In this document: one piece after another, positions 5,181 to 13,181 of the stretch | Layout of the letters: every line of letters starts with the position of its first letter | Position numbering within the stretch: the first letter of the stretch is position 1 | Origin: a virus | Length of the DNA: 64,000 bases | Direction: 5' to 3' (one strand) | IMG/VR virus record: IMGVR_UViG_3300047994_000087 | Coordinates: 82,742 to 146,741 of that record | Program-made: the position numbers and the translations under genes | Notes under the pieces: generated by a model | Told to the model about the DNA's origin: nothing | The model's input: only the letters and a program-made list of their open reading frames with translations | Database searches by the model: none

Positions 5181-5763
5181 TCAGGAACTCCTGCACTTCT
5201 TCTGGCTGATCATATGGCCGACCATCCACTACATAACTAGACATCTTCCAACCACTCTTAGCAGACGGCTCTCTGTCTAACTCTCCACGCTTACTAAAGG
5301 CATATGACACTCCCAGAGCATTGGCTGCAAATTCATGGGTACGGTCATAGGAAGCCCAGAAGTACATATCTCCGTCTTCTGACACCAGGAAGCGAACGTG
5401 GTTGCCGTTCAAACCGCGCTCGCCCAATCGCAACTCCTTCTCCATGCGTTTGACGTTACGAGGATTAACAGACACTCTTGTTCCGTCTGCTATCTCAACA
5501 CTCTCCATCGCCCTAGCCATCATGTAGGTCTTCTGCTCCAGGTCCTTTTGAGACATGGGCAAGGTCGGCTTTCCGGCCCACTTGTTTATCGCTGCACGGA
5601 TCTCAGGTGTGACGTTGTCGGTAGTGGCCCAAACAAACTGTCCATCACTGAATGCCATAACCACATGCCAGCAGTACAGGAGTTTGCAGTTGCCGTACAC
5701 CACTTCCGAAGTATGTGAGTCCAGGTCACGGACCAGCTCTAGAAGTCTTCCAGCTCTACTCAT
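5170..5763 (-). CDS. Tagged protein, two-part, 197 aa
   Basis: Tag MSRAGRLLELV (L-L-E). The first half (CWHVVMAFSDGQFVWATTDN and AAINKWAGKP) is unrecognised; the second half is homologous to the neighbouring 122-aa protein. A second Met-rich stretch, MMARAMESVEIADGTRVSV, resembles a decayed copy of the tag plus domain, suggesting the long form arose by fusing two tagged proteins. That is inference. Confidence 0.78.
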   Translation of the reverse strand: MSRAGRLLELVRDLDSHTSEVVYGNCKLLYCWHVVMAFSDGQFVWATTDNVTPEIRAAINKWAGKPTLPMSQKDLEQKTYMMARAMESVEIADGTRVSVNPRNVKRMEKELRLGERGLNGNHVRFLVSEDGDMYFWASYDRTHEFAANALGVSYAFSKRGELDREPSAKSGWKMSSYVVDGRPYDQPEEVQEFLNDE

Positions 5764-6455
5764 TTATACTAAGCGCCTTCCCTACATGATAGTCAATCTC
5801 TTCCTGACTTATCATAATCAGGCCTACCTTTTGAGGACCAAATAGGTGGTGTACATTGAAAGTACACGTCTGCGCCACAATCTCAGTGAACAATACTGGC
5901 CACAATTCTTCTGGAGTATTCATGCACTGCCCTTGGTAGGCAAGCACCTCACCCCTCAGGCTAAAAGGAGCGTGTCCTGTTGTGTGTCCCAGCAGGTCGT
6001 GTGCAATGCGAAAAGCAACGTTTGTATCAACTGACCAGACAGGGTGGATACTGTGCAGACTGGTCACTTTAAACACACCCTGTGCAATGTCCGCAAACAT
6101 CTCGTCTGAGGACTTGTAGGGGTCGACATCGTCGTACCGGATAATCTGATAGTCCTTTGAAAGCATGGCGGCCTGCTCGACACAACAGCGTCCTAACTTC
6201 TCCCAACTTCTCCCAAAGCTCAGAGGCGGAAGAGTCGTATGTTGGCATAGCATCATAAGCAGCACAGATGTCAGCCGCTTCCTTACTATAGAAATCTATG
6301 CCTGTAGGCGATATGGCATACTCGCGCACAATGGCACCGCCACGAGGAGCATTGCCAGTAAGGAATATGGCGTTGTTTGCCTTTACTATCTCCTCAGGAG
6401 ACTTACACTGGATGCGCTCTTCTTTCATAGCTAATAATCTCTTTGCTCTACTCAT
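5756..6455 (-). pseudogene. Tagged HDxxGH protein, split by 10-bp repeat
   Basis: The first frame starts MSRAKRLLAMKEER at 6455 and reads to ELWEKLG; the second continues WEKLGRCCVEQAAM to the stop at 5756. At the switch the 10-mer ACTTCTCCCA (plus strand) is duplicated in tandem near 6194-6213; removing one copy joins both frames into one protein of about 230 residues. The C-terminal part has FRIAHDLLGH, a RGEVLAYQ segment and LFTEIVAQT, resembling an HD..GH..GE phage domain I recall as a possible metal-binding enzyme. As written, the first frame runs on to 6069 and gives a truncated 128-aa product. Confidence 0.75.
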
Positions 6456-6904
6456 ATCTGAACCACCTTAGCCTTCCCCGATCCGGTCAGCACTAGGGCC
6501 AGATTGAGTCTAGTATTCCCGGACATTATTGTGCGTCGTCCGTTCTTCTCAAGCACGATGGGCAGCTTCATGGGAGAGCCATTATGAATGCCGTCTATGA
6601 TGTCCTGGAAGGTTTTATCGTTCCGATACTGTGGCCAGCTTCTGTAGCCCTTGACCATGTCTAAAAGATCCTCGACCGGCATCATTGTGGCACCGCTTAT
6701 GCCTGACGTGTTTGACAGAGAAATTGTCTGTCCTGCTCTGTAGGCGTCCTCAAAGTCTTCGAAGGTCGGCCAGATGTCTCCAGCCCAATGCCTTACGTGG
6801 TACTGGTACTCGACGTTATATTCCTGTTGCAAGTCCGCAGTGGAATTATCCACCCAGTTTATGGATTCGTTGATTGAAGATAGTATGTCTCGTGCTCTGG
6901 TCAT
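6452..6904 (-). CDS. Tagged ParB/sulfiredoxin-fold-like protein
   Basis: ATG at 6904 (ATGA overlap) gives MTRARDILSSINES, a tag variant with S for E at position 9. The C-terminus has LPIVLEKNGRRTIMSGNTRL followed by ALVLTGSGKAKVVQI, the pattern of ParB-like N-terminal domains, whose SGNTRL-type loop binds nucleotide or metal. No HTH region is present, so DNA partitioning is unlikely. Confidence 0.72.
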   Translation of the reverse strand: MTRARDILSSINESINWVDNSTADLQQEYNVEYQYHVRHWAGDIWPTFEDFEDAYRAGQTISLSNTSGISGATMMPVEDLLDMVKGYRSWPQYRNDKTFQDIIDGIHNGSPMKLPIVLEKNGRRTIMSGNTRLNLALVLTGSGKAKVVQI

Positions 6905-7515
6905 AGCATCTTCCTGTAGTGATCTGTCGATAGACTGTCGGAGAACTCCCACTCAATCTCATCGTCCTTCATTGCACGTGAAGTCTCCAGGTTAGAGAAA
7001 GCAGCGCCTTCCATAGAGTTGTAGACATAAATGGGAATTCCCTTTTGCTTTGCCAACTCCCAGTCTTTCTTCATACGGTTCATGTTTACCGAACCACGTT
7101 GCGACTTACCCAACCACATATGAATCGCCTTTATGTAACTACAAGCATCAGGGATAATCCTGTCTTTGCTGAAGACGCGATCTTCCATCTCAACTGTGTC
7201 GCCGGAACCACGTGAGTAGTCCTTGGCCTGGTGGAAGGCTTGGAAATCCACAGCGTGCCCTGAGTATCTATTGTTGAACTTGTCCCCATCAAGCACCAGT
7301 AGGACTTCCCTGTAGTTGTAGTCTCTGTAGGCATTACGCACACTACGAGACACGCAGAATGAATACGGCTTGTCTGGTGGATTCATAGCCCTGTCCACGT
7401 CGTAACCGCCAAGCATAAACTCGTTGTTCTCCAGAATACCCCCTAGAGCTGAGGCGCTAGTGCCGTGGAACACAACAGATGATATGCGTTCTAGGATGTG
7501 TCTTGCGCGGCTCAA
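6901..7515 (-). CDS. Tagged ADP-ribosyltransferase-like protein
   Basis: Tag MSRARHILERIS, then VVFHGTSASALGGILENNEF with H17 as the NAD-binding His candidate, YSFCVSRS (51-58), a LLVLDGDKF strand and MEDRVFS with E111 as the possible catalytic acid. The order H..TS, S.SR, E is that of an ART or 2'-phosphotransferase-like fold. It is a clear paralogue of the 184-aa gene two positions upstream. The target is unknown; head packaging like T4 Alt would suit an enzyme acting at the start of infection. Confidence 0.7.
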   Translation of the reverse strand: MSRARHILERISSVVFHGTSASALGGILENNEFMLGGYDVDRAMNPPDKPYSFCVSRSVRNAYRDYNYREVLLVLDGDKFNNRYSGHAVDFQAFHQAKDYSRGSGDTVEMEDRVFSKDRIIPDACSYIKAIHMWLGKSQRGSVNMNRMKKDWELAKQKGIPIYVYNSMEGAAFSNLETSRAMKDDEIEWEFSDSLSTDHYRKML

Positions 7516-7850
7516 AATCCCATCTCCCTGCCATTCTGATATTTGTCTTGTTGCACTGGCCCCAGCACATCAAACTGCGTGGCAGTTGGATCAAATATCT
7601 GTCCACTCACTTCACACCAAGAGTGGTAGTGTCCGTCGTAATAACCTTCCATTCTCTCCACAGGGAAGCCCGCTCCATATAGCATCTTCGCCCAGGTAGC
7701 GCTTTTAGCGGTGCAGTCTAAGTTCCACTCATCGGCAAAGATGTTGGTGAAACGATGTGACATGATCCAGGCCTTCACCTCTGGGTTAAACCCAGGTGAG
7801 AACCAGAATGGTGGCTCCGCGCTCTCTAATAATCGTCCGGCGCGGCTCAT
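7512..7850 (-). CDS. Tagged transglutaminase-like protein
   Basis: 112 residues. After the tag MSRAGRLLESAE come LDCTAKSATWAKMLYGAG with C46, YYDGHYHSWCEV with H76, and IFDPTATQF with D87: a Cys-His-Asp order and spacing as in transglutaminase-like and related papain-fold domains. It could act as a peptidase, amidase or protein cross-linker. Small for the family but all three candidate catalytic residues are present. Confidence 0.68.
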   Translation of the reverse strand: MSRAGRLLESAEPPFWFSPGFNPEVKAWIMSHRFTNIFADEWNLDCTAKSATWAKMLYGAGFPVERMEGYYDGHYHSWCEVSGQIFDPTATQFDVLGPVQQDKYQNGREMGF

Positions 7851-8405
7851 CTATAAATCTCCATGGAAGTAGTCCATAAGCAGCTCTTCAGAAGCCGCAA
7901 AGCGCTTGTCCATATCTTTGAATTCGGCTTCATTGGTGTAGCCATAGAACGGTATGTTCAGATTATGACAAAGCACATAGATGTCATAGACCACTTCTCT
8001 TGCCTGGCTTCCATAGCCACTCAGTAAGGACACGTGTACTTCTCTAACGTAAGTACGTGCATTAGGTATTTCAGGCTTGTCGCTGAATATGCGATCTTCC
8101 ATCTCTGAACGTCTGTACTTATCAGTGCCAGCCATCCAGTCGACAGCGTGCCCAGTGTAGCGATCATTGAACTTGTTCCCATCTAGAACTAGCACAGCTG
8201 TGCAAGCTCCATCTTGGAAGAACCCATTAGTTTTACTACGGGCAGCGCTCATGCAGTATTCACGTGTTGTGTCAGGAAGGCCATCTACTCCAGTGTGCTT
8301 TAGATGAAACAAATTCTGCTGCAATATAGACAGCGCATTCTCTCGGCTTGTCGCATGGAAGAGAATGTCCGACACTCGTTCTAAGATGTGACGTGCTCTA
8401 CTCAT
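7851..8405 (-). CDS. Tagged ADP-ribosyltransferase-like paralogue
   Basis: 184 residues: tag MSRARHILERVS, ILFHATSRENALSILQQN with H17, YCMSAARS, VLVLDGNKFNDRYTGHAVDW and MEDRIFSD with E103. The same motif series as the 204-aa protein, with the N-terminal 20 residues nearly identical and the middle divergent, as expected for duplicated effectors. Confidence 0.7.
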   Translation of the reverse strand: MSRARHILERVSDILFHATSRENALSILQQNLFHLKHTGVDGLPDTTREYCMSAARSKTNGFFQDGACTAVLVLDGNKFNDRYTGHAVDWMAGTDKYRRSEMEDRIFSDKPEIPNARTYVREVHVSLLSGYGSQAREVVYDIYVLCHNLNIPFYGYTNEAEFKDMDKRFAASEELLMDYFHGDL

Positions 8406-9145
8406 TAGTTGCGCTCCCTCTGGACAAGCACCTTACGGTACTGAGAGAAGTTATTCTCAACCCAGAAGACAACGTCCGCTAATCTGTCCTCTGTATGGAG
8501 CACTCTGTCAGTCCGCTTATCTTGGACTTCCCAGCCACTTCCATTCCACCAGATAGGGACAAAATCTGTAGCAGTCCCTGCTACGAATACAGTTTGATAT
8601 TCCTCGTCGCCATGGTGTCTGACAGTTACTCCAGAAGCACGGAACATCACAGCATCACGTCCATAATGATCTCCTTCTGCTGGACGTAAATTATCGTCAG
8701 CAAAAGCAAACACGTAAGCGCTCAAGGGGTCACGAATGAGCTTAGCACTGTTCTTGTAATAGGTGGTCAGACCTAGCCGGTCGAAGTCCTCTAGGCCGTA
8801 CTTGAATCCCTGAGCAATGATGTCGCTAACGTTGTTAGACTTGTGAACCATCCATGTGTTGTGTGTGATCTCATCGAAGTCCATGAACATGTAAGAAGGG
8901 TCATCCGGGCTGTCAAAGCGGTTGTTGTCAAACACCCACTTACCAAACTTGATACGTTCTTCTTTAGAGAGGTCATCAAATTCTTTGCCGTCCTCAATGC
9001 CCTTTTCCTGCGCGTAATTCTCATACTCATAGGAGTGTGAGTAGGAGATGTCGTCAGCCTTCTCATCATCCGTCATGGTGAGATAGTTCTTGAACCAAAT
9101 CAACGGATTACTTATGTACTCTAAGATTTTCCCAGCCCTGGTCAT
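8405..9145 (-). CDS. Tagged ART-like protein, second subfamily
   Basis: 246 residues: tag MTRAGKILEYIS, an acidic N-terminal region, then WMVHKSNNVSDIIAQGFKYG (H101), LGLTTYY, SAYVFAF, YGRDAVMFRASG and HHGDEEYQTVF (E181, E182). This motif set recurs in other phage proteins I remember as unassigned and fits an ADP-ribosyltransferase-like core. It is only distantly related to the two shorter ART-like proteins of the operon. Confidence 0.66.
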   Translation of the reverse strand: MTRAGKILEYISNPLIWFKNYLTMTDDEKADDISYSHSYEYENYAQEKGIEDGKEFDDLSKEERIKFGKWVFDNNRFDSPDDPSYMFMDFDEITHNTWMVHKSNNVSDIIAQGFKYGLEDFDRLGLTTYYKNSAKLIRDPLSAYVFAFADDNLRPAEGDHYGRDAVMFRASGVTVRHHGDEEYQTVFVAGTATDFVPIWWNGSGWEVQDKRTDRVLHTEDRLADVVFWVENNFSQYRKVLVQRERN

Positions 9146-10179
9146 CTATGTGTCTCCACTCGCAAAATGGCAGACACAGGCACCCTCACATCTTCACCTT
9201 CTCGACGACTGATCCACTCACGCTCGTCGTCTTTACACATAAATGAATCTATCTCAGCTTCCTCATAGTCCTTCTCACAGGCATCGTCATAATCATCGTC
9301 GTCATCAAAATCTTCAGGATCTAGTGAGCATTCATACTGCTCTCGCCACCCTTCTCCAGCTATGTACGACATCTGATCAGGATGCTGCCTTGCCCACGAT
9401 CTGGTATATTGAACTTGCTCAAGTTGCCCCGCAAGAGCGTTCTTATCCACAGCAATCACACAGTCTCTGGCTGATATGTCATAGACCCATGGCTTCTCCG
9501 AGAAAGAGACAAAACCCTGTTGCCCTGGTCTGAACACACCGGTGCGTTTGATCTCGTCAGCCACGCTGAATGATGTTGTATGGTACAACTCCTGCGATTC
9601 TAATATCTTAGCCGCTCGTCCGAACGAAGACACTTGTAAGAATGCCAACACTGTGCTTGCTCTACTCTCAAACTGATAGCCATCAACTCCACGAGAATAG
9701 TCATAAGCTTTAACTTGTCCATCACGGCTTATGCCTACTTGCCCTGCATCGAGTTTGTTTATCCATTGAGGGTCAAGATCTGCCTGGTCATAAACACCAG
9801 CTTGTAAGCCCGTCTTGAAGCGCATCAGTTGAGTGAGCTTCTCCATCATCAAGACTTTCACTCCATGAATTGCAACCATCTCGCACTTCGCATAGTGGCT
9901 CATTGGATGCCGTTTGAATATGTCATATTCTTTCTGATTGTCAGACTCCCCCTCCAGATCAAGAGGCATCTTCACCACGTTCTCTCCAGCATCAAAGACA
10001 ACTCTGTATGCCCCAATACCAATTGGTTCCCCATATTTAGTAGTCAGGTCTTCCAACAGCGTTATATAAAGATGGAGTTGGTTCGGTGCGTATGCGAACG
10101 AAGCAGCTACATTTGCAGCAGCCTTCTGATAAATTTGATTATGGTCACGTTCATTCAAGAACTCAGAGGCTCTACTCAC
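9142..10179 (-). CDS. Tagged kinase-like plus ART-like fusion
   Basis: 345 residues. Tag variant MSRASEFLNERD; residues 50-115 (GEPIGIGAYRVVF, then ENVVKMPLD) resemble the N-lobe of protein kinases, with K70 as the likely invariant Lys. Residues 186-195, FGRAAKILES, repeat the operon tag internally and are followed at once by LYHTTSFSVADEIKRTGVF (H200), an ART-like start. The C-terminus holds a long Asp/Glu run. Two tagged genes seem fused with the second tag kept, so prohead protease could split the product. Confidence 0.68.
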   Translation of the reverse strand: MSRASEFLNERDHNQIYQKAAANVAASFAYAPNQLHLYITLLEDLTTKYGEPIGIGAYRVVFDAGENVVKMPLDLEGESDNQKEYDIFKRHPMSHYAKCEMVAIHGVKVLMMEKLTQLMRFKTGLQAGVYDQADLDPQWINKLDAGQVGISRDGQVKAYDYSRGVDGYQFESRASTVLAFLQVSSFGRAAKILESQELYHTTSFSVADEIKRTGVFRPGQQGFVSFSEKPWVYDISARDCVIAVDKNALAGQLEQVQYTRSWARQHPDQMSYIAGEGWREQYECSLDPEDFDDDDDYDDACEKDYEEAEIDSFMCKDDEREWISRREGEDVRVPVSAILRVETHR

Positions 10180-10191
10180 CGGACTTACCTC

Positions 10192-10386
10192 TTAGTGAAT
10201 AGCTCTTGAGTCTTTCTTCCTAGCTCTGTTCATGGCTCTTGCTAATGCCTGTTCAGGATGCTTTCTGTCTTCCTCATCATCCGCAGCCTTCTGTGCTGCA
10301 AGCTCAGCAGCCGCTTTCTTAGGGTGCATTAGTTTAGAGATCATGCTGCGCTCAGCCAGGTCGAGTAATTTTCCAGCTCTAGTCAT
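10192..10386 (-). CDS. Tagged Ala/Lys-rich small protein
   Basis: 64 residues: MTRAGKLLDLAERS (L-L-D in place of L-L-E), then KKAAAELAAQKAADDEED and a basic tail RAMNRARKKDSR. Charge clusters of this kind occur in small internal head proteins that contact DNA. No domain. Confidence 0.75.
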   Translation of the reverse strand: MTRAGKLLDLAERSMISKLMHPKKAAAELAAQKAADDEEDRKHPEQALARAMNRARKKDSRAIH

Positions 10387-10828
10387 TGTGCTTTTCCTCT
10401 TTGGCGCGAGCTTTTAAGTCATGATGAATGTCGTGATCCGACTTGCCACGGTAACTGTCCACGGTCTTGTCGAAGTCACTGTCCGAACCAGCATGCTTAT
10501 CTAAGTACTTACGCACGTGATGGTGTTTGTCGGCCACATGGTTCATAGCTGTCACCACTCTATGTCTCTCCGGGTCGTGACCGTCATCTTTATAGATGGC
10601 CTGGGCATTGTAAGGATGGGACAATTTCTTCTCTAAGTCCTTACCTGCATGTTTAACGTGGTGAGCTGTCTTCTTAGCTTGTGCGTCTAGACTACGTTCA
10701 AAAACCGACCGATCTGCACATGGAAGACAAATTCCTTCTTTTATCTCACCACCAAAGAGAGGCTGCTCACAAGTTTGACAAACGTGTTTCCAATCCAATT
10801 GTTCTAGTAGACGACCAGCTCTACTCAT
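10379..10828 (-). CDS. Tagged zinc-ribbon, His-rich protein
   Basis: ATG at 10828 (shares its A with the previous TGA) gives MSRAGRLLEQLDWK. C-x2-C (CQTC) and C-x2-C (CLPC) about 16 residues apart form a zinc ribbon at residues 16-39. The rest is rich in His and Lys (KHHHVRKYLDKHAG, DIHHDLKARAKEEKH). May bind nucleic acid or metal; unassigned. Confidence 0.75.
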   Translation of the reverse strand: MSRAGRLLEQLDWKHVCQTCEQPLFGGEIKEGICLPCADRSVFERSLDAQAKKTAHHVKHAGKDLEKKLSHPYNAQAIYKDDGHDPERHRVVTAMNHVADKHHHVRKYLDKHAGSDSDFDKTVDSYRGKSDHDIHHDLKARAKEEKHND

Positions 10829-10995
10829 CACTTAGGTCTCCCAAAAATAAGGTCTTCAATCACTTGGTCGAGCAGGGAAAGGGCTGTGTTTGTTTTGCCG
10901 CTGTCCACCATCTGTCTGATCTCTTTCAGACGGTCGAGAGTGCTGCGCTCTTCATTCATTGTCGTTTGAGACAAAATATCTGCTGCTTTACTCAC
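10828..10995 (-). CDS. Tagged small protein, GTG start, 55 aa
   Basis: Starts VSKAADILSQTTMNEE with the tag ending I-L-S. The GTG overlaps the preceding stop by eight bases, and the gene ends in TGATG shared with the next tagged gene. The rest is helical (TLDRLKEIRQMVDSGKTNTALSLLDQVIEDL). The overlap on both sides and the tag make it very likely real. Confidence 0.72.
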   Translation of the reverse strand: MSKAADILSQTTMNEERSTLDRLKEIRQMVDSGKTNTALSLLDQVIEDLIFGRPK

Positions 10996-12508
10996 CGACT
11001 TGTTCCTCTGGAATCAGGAACTGCTCAATGTCAGCATCAGAGAGTTCTTGTGCCTCATCTCGCTTGATGTCTGGTGCAAACTTATCCCAGAGAGCGTCAT
11101 ACATGATGCCCACTGAGCCACTCTCGTAATCATCATCGAACGTGGCATAGTTAGGGCTGTAGGGACTTGTACTTGCTGCGGAGTAGAGGTTACTCCACTG
11201 ACCACTATGGAAGTGATCTCCGAAGTACTTGATAGCGATCTCAGCATCATCGTCGCCACCATCTCTCCAGTCGACCAAACCACTCAGATGGCTCTTTAAG
11301 TAATCCATCATCTCTTGCTTAGTTGGGTCCATGGCTTCGTGCTTTCCCTGGTCTCCAAGCCTCAACTTGGTGCCTGCATTACTTTTGAAACCAACATGCT
11401 TAGGTCCTGTGTCAGTGACCTCCCAATCAGCCCCATAAGAATCTTGCACCTTATCACCAGGATTGAGTTTCTTGGAGCCGTGGAAATGATCGTGCACATG
11501 TGAGTACAGATCGTTGTGCGCTGGGTTCTTAGGACGGCCTTGGTCGTCATACCAAGTAGCCTCAGCAACAACGTCCTCATCCTTCTCACCACCCAAGTCT
11601 TTATCATCCTTTGGGTCCTGTGCGTCCTTCAGTTTGTTGTTGTCCTTGCCTTGCTCTTTGGCAGTGGATTCCCAGCTGGCTTTCGTCTTCGGTTTGGCTT
11701 TACGCTTAGCTTCAATCTCTTTAGCCTTGGCCAAATGATCCATCCCGGCCTTCATGTGGCTACCATCGGCATCTTCGTCTTCACAGTCGGAGCCTTCCTT
11801 AAGCACTGACTCTCCCATATAATTGTTGATGTACTCTTTTGCACGTTTAACGGTCGAGTGCAGCGTGCCCCCATGTCCGTCCGGCATGTGCTCTGGATGT
11901 GAAACTGTGTAGCCCTTAACTTTACGGTGAGTGCCAAAGCCTAACTGGGCTGATAGATTATGCGAATCTGGCAGTCGGTGTCCTATCTGTACGCCAGAGA
12001 AGGGCTTTATTGTCCATCCCTTGTGTTCTATGTCTTCATCGACAGAATCTTCCTCAACAGCCATGGCAGCTTTGAGCATGTCTGATGCGGACTCGTTCTT
12101 AGACACTTTATACTTTGGCTTGGAAGAGACTCTGTCCTTAACTTCGTCGTCTGTAAGGTCCGACAAGTTAACTATCTTTGTTGCTCCGTTTCTGAGCACC
12201 ATAATGGACCTATTTCCCTTAGCATCCATGCCTTTGTAATCACGGTGGGTGTTATTCCAAACAGCGTCTAAATGGTCATCACGTTTGGCTTCATTCTTCG
12301 GACCACAACCACACGCACCTTCTCGCACAACGTCTCGTCCAGTCAATTCCTTGATCATACGAGTGGCTTCATCGTGCTTCATAAGGCCGTTCAGTTTGAC
12401 ACCAGCACAGGAAGAAGCGAGCGACTTCTCCGCCATATTAAATCTTTGTCGATCTGCTCTGGAGAGATCATCGTCAAATGACTCAAGGAATTTAGCGGCC
12501 TTACTCAT
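10988..12508 (-). CDS. Tagged large head-type protein, 506 aa
   Basis: First gene of the tagged operon. ATG at 12508 follows GGAGAG at 7 bases and gives MSKAAKFLESFDDDLSRADR (F-L-E). Long hydrophilic protein with charged low-complexity segments (KAKEIEAKRKAKPKTKASWES; KDAQDPKDDKDLGGEKDED) and several further L-x-E or I-x-E sites. Small folded regions such as GWTIKPFSGVQIG and LNPGDKVQDSYGADWEV are visible. Looks like a processed scaffold or internal head protein; not recognised. Confidence 0.72.
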   Translation of the reverse strand: MSKAAKFLESFDDDLSRADRQRFNMAEKSLASSCAGVKLNGLMKHDEATRMIKELTGRDVVREGACGCGPKNEAKRDDHLDAVWNNTHRDYKGMDAKGNRSIMVLRNGATKIVNLSDLTDDEVKDRVSSKPKYKVSKNESASDMLKAAMAVEEDSVDEDIEHKGWTIKPFSGVQIGHRLPDSHNLSAQLGFGTHRKVKGYTVSHPEHMPDGHGGTLHSTVKRAKEYINNYMGESVLKEGSDCEDEDADGSHMKAGMDHLAKAKEIEAKRKAKPKTKASWESTAKEQGKDNNKLKDAQDPKDDKDLGGEKDEDVVAEATWYDDQGRPKNPAHNDLYSHVHDHFHGSKKLNPGDKVQDSYGADWEVTDTGPKHVGFKSNAGTKLRLGDQGKHEAMDPTKQEMMDYLKSHLSGLVDWRDGGDDDAEIAIKYFGDHFHSGQWSNLYSAASTSPYSPNYATFDDDYESGSVGIMYDALWDKFAPDIKRDEAQELSDADIEQFLIPEEQVGE

Positions 12509-12666
12509 CTGTATCTCTCCGAACGGGGGCACCAAGTTATTAACCTTGATAATAAGTCCCGTCTATATAGGTACGGGAAAACCAGAGAAATTAACTTCCC
12601 TGGCCCCGGATCGATGATGTGCGTCGATGAAATCTAGTAACTTGAGCTTCTAGATTAACACTTAGC
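12509..12666 (-). promoter_or_regulatory. Leader of the tagged operon
   Basis: 158 bases without a gene. AT-rich stretches (TTAATTTCTC, CTATATAGAC, CTTATTATC) could hold the operon promoter; no confident -35/-10 pair. Contains inverted repeats CCCGT/ACGGG and AATCTAG/CTAGATT that may be the upstream terminator or an operator. Confidence 0.35.
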
Positions 12667-12894
12667 TTATTGGTGCTTTGGAAACAGACCTCTATTTATG
12701 TCAAGCCTATAAAGGTCCAATGAGTGCATGACACTAGAGAGCTTCAGTATTGTCTGGTCAATGTCCTTAGCAAACTGACCTTCAAAACCAGGAACGTCTG
12801 GAGCCATATCCTCTATCTTCCGTAAGTGGTCGTAGGTCTCAGACAAGGAATAGAGTGCTTTGTCCAACCTCTTCACTATTTTCTTCCTACTCAC
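12667..12894 (-). CDS. Hypothetical helical protein, 75 aa
   Basis: GTG start (GTGA overlap with the previous stop). MSRKKIVKRLDKALYSLSETYDHLRKIED looks superficially like the tag but lacks the L-L-E end, so it is not counted with the tagged set. Separated from the tagged operon by the 158-base leader. Confidence 0.65.
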   Translation of the reverse strand: MSRKKIVKRLDKALYSLSETYDHLRKIEDMAPDVPGFEGQFAKDIDQTILKLSSVMHSLDLYRLDINRGLFPKHQ

Positions 12895-13181
12895 GCGCCC
12901 ACCTCGGTCATCGACATAAACTGCTTCTTCATTTGTTTCCGTTGTGACTTAGCGTTTCTATCAAGAAGGTCGTCTCGCGCTTGGTCAAAGGCAGCCACAA
13001 TAGATTGACCCAAGTCCGTAAAGTCGCTAGTAACTCCATACATCTGCCACCGACCAGAGTACTTAGCCTGTACCTCTACGTGCCATCACCCATGTCTCCA
13101 GAATTCGATCTTCACCCGCACACCGCAGTTCAAACAATCAAGAGTAGCCATCTGCTCTTTCAATAGATCATCTATATTCAT
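12891..13181 (-). pseudogene. Zinc-knuckle protein with in-frame TGA
   Basis: One frame of 97 codons with a TGA at 13086-13088: 31 residues with CLNC and EFWRHG, then WHVEVQAKYSGRWQMYGVTSDFTDLG and a helical basic tail. Both halves look coding and no start codon with a ribosome site begins the second. Could be a nonsense mutation (CGA to TGA is the simplest), readthrough or a read error. Other genes here end in TGA, so a general code change is excluded. Confidence 0.6.
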
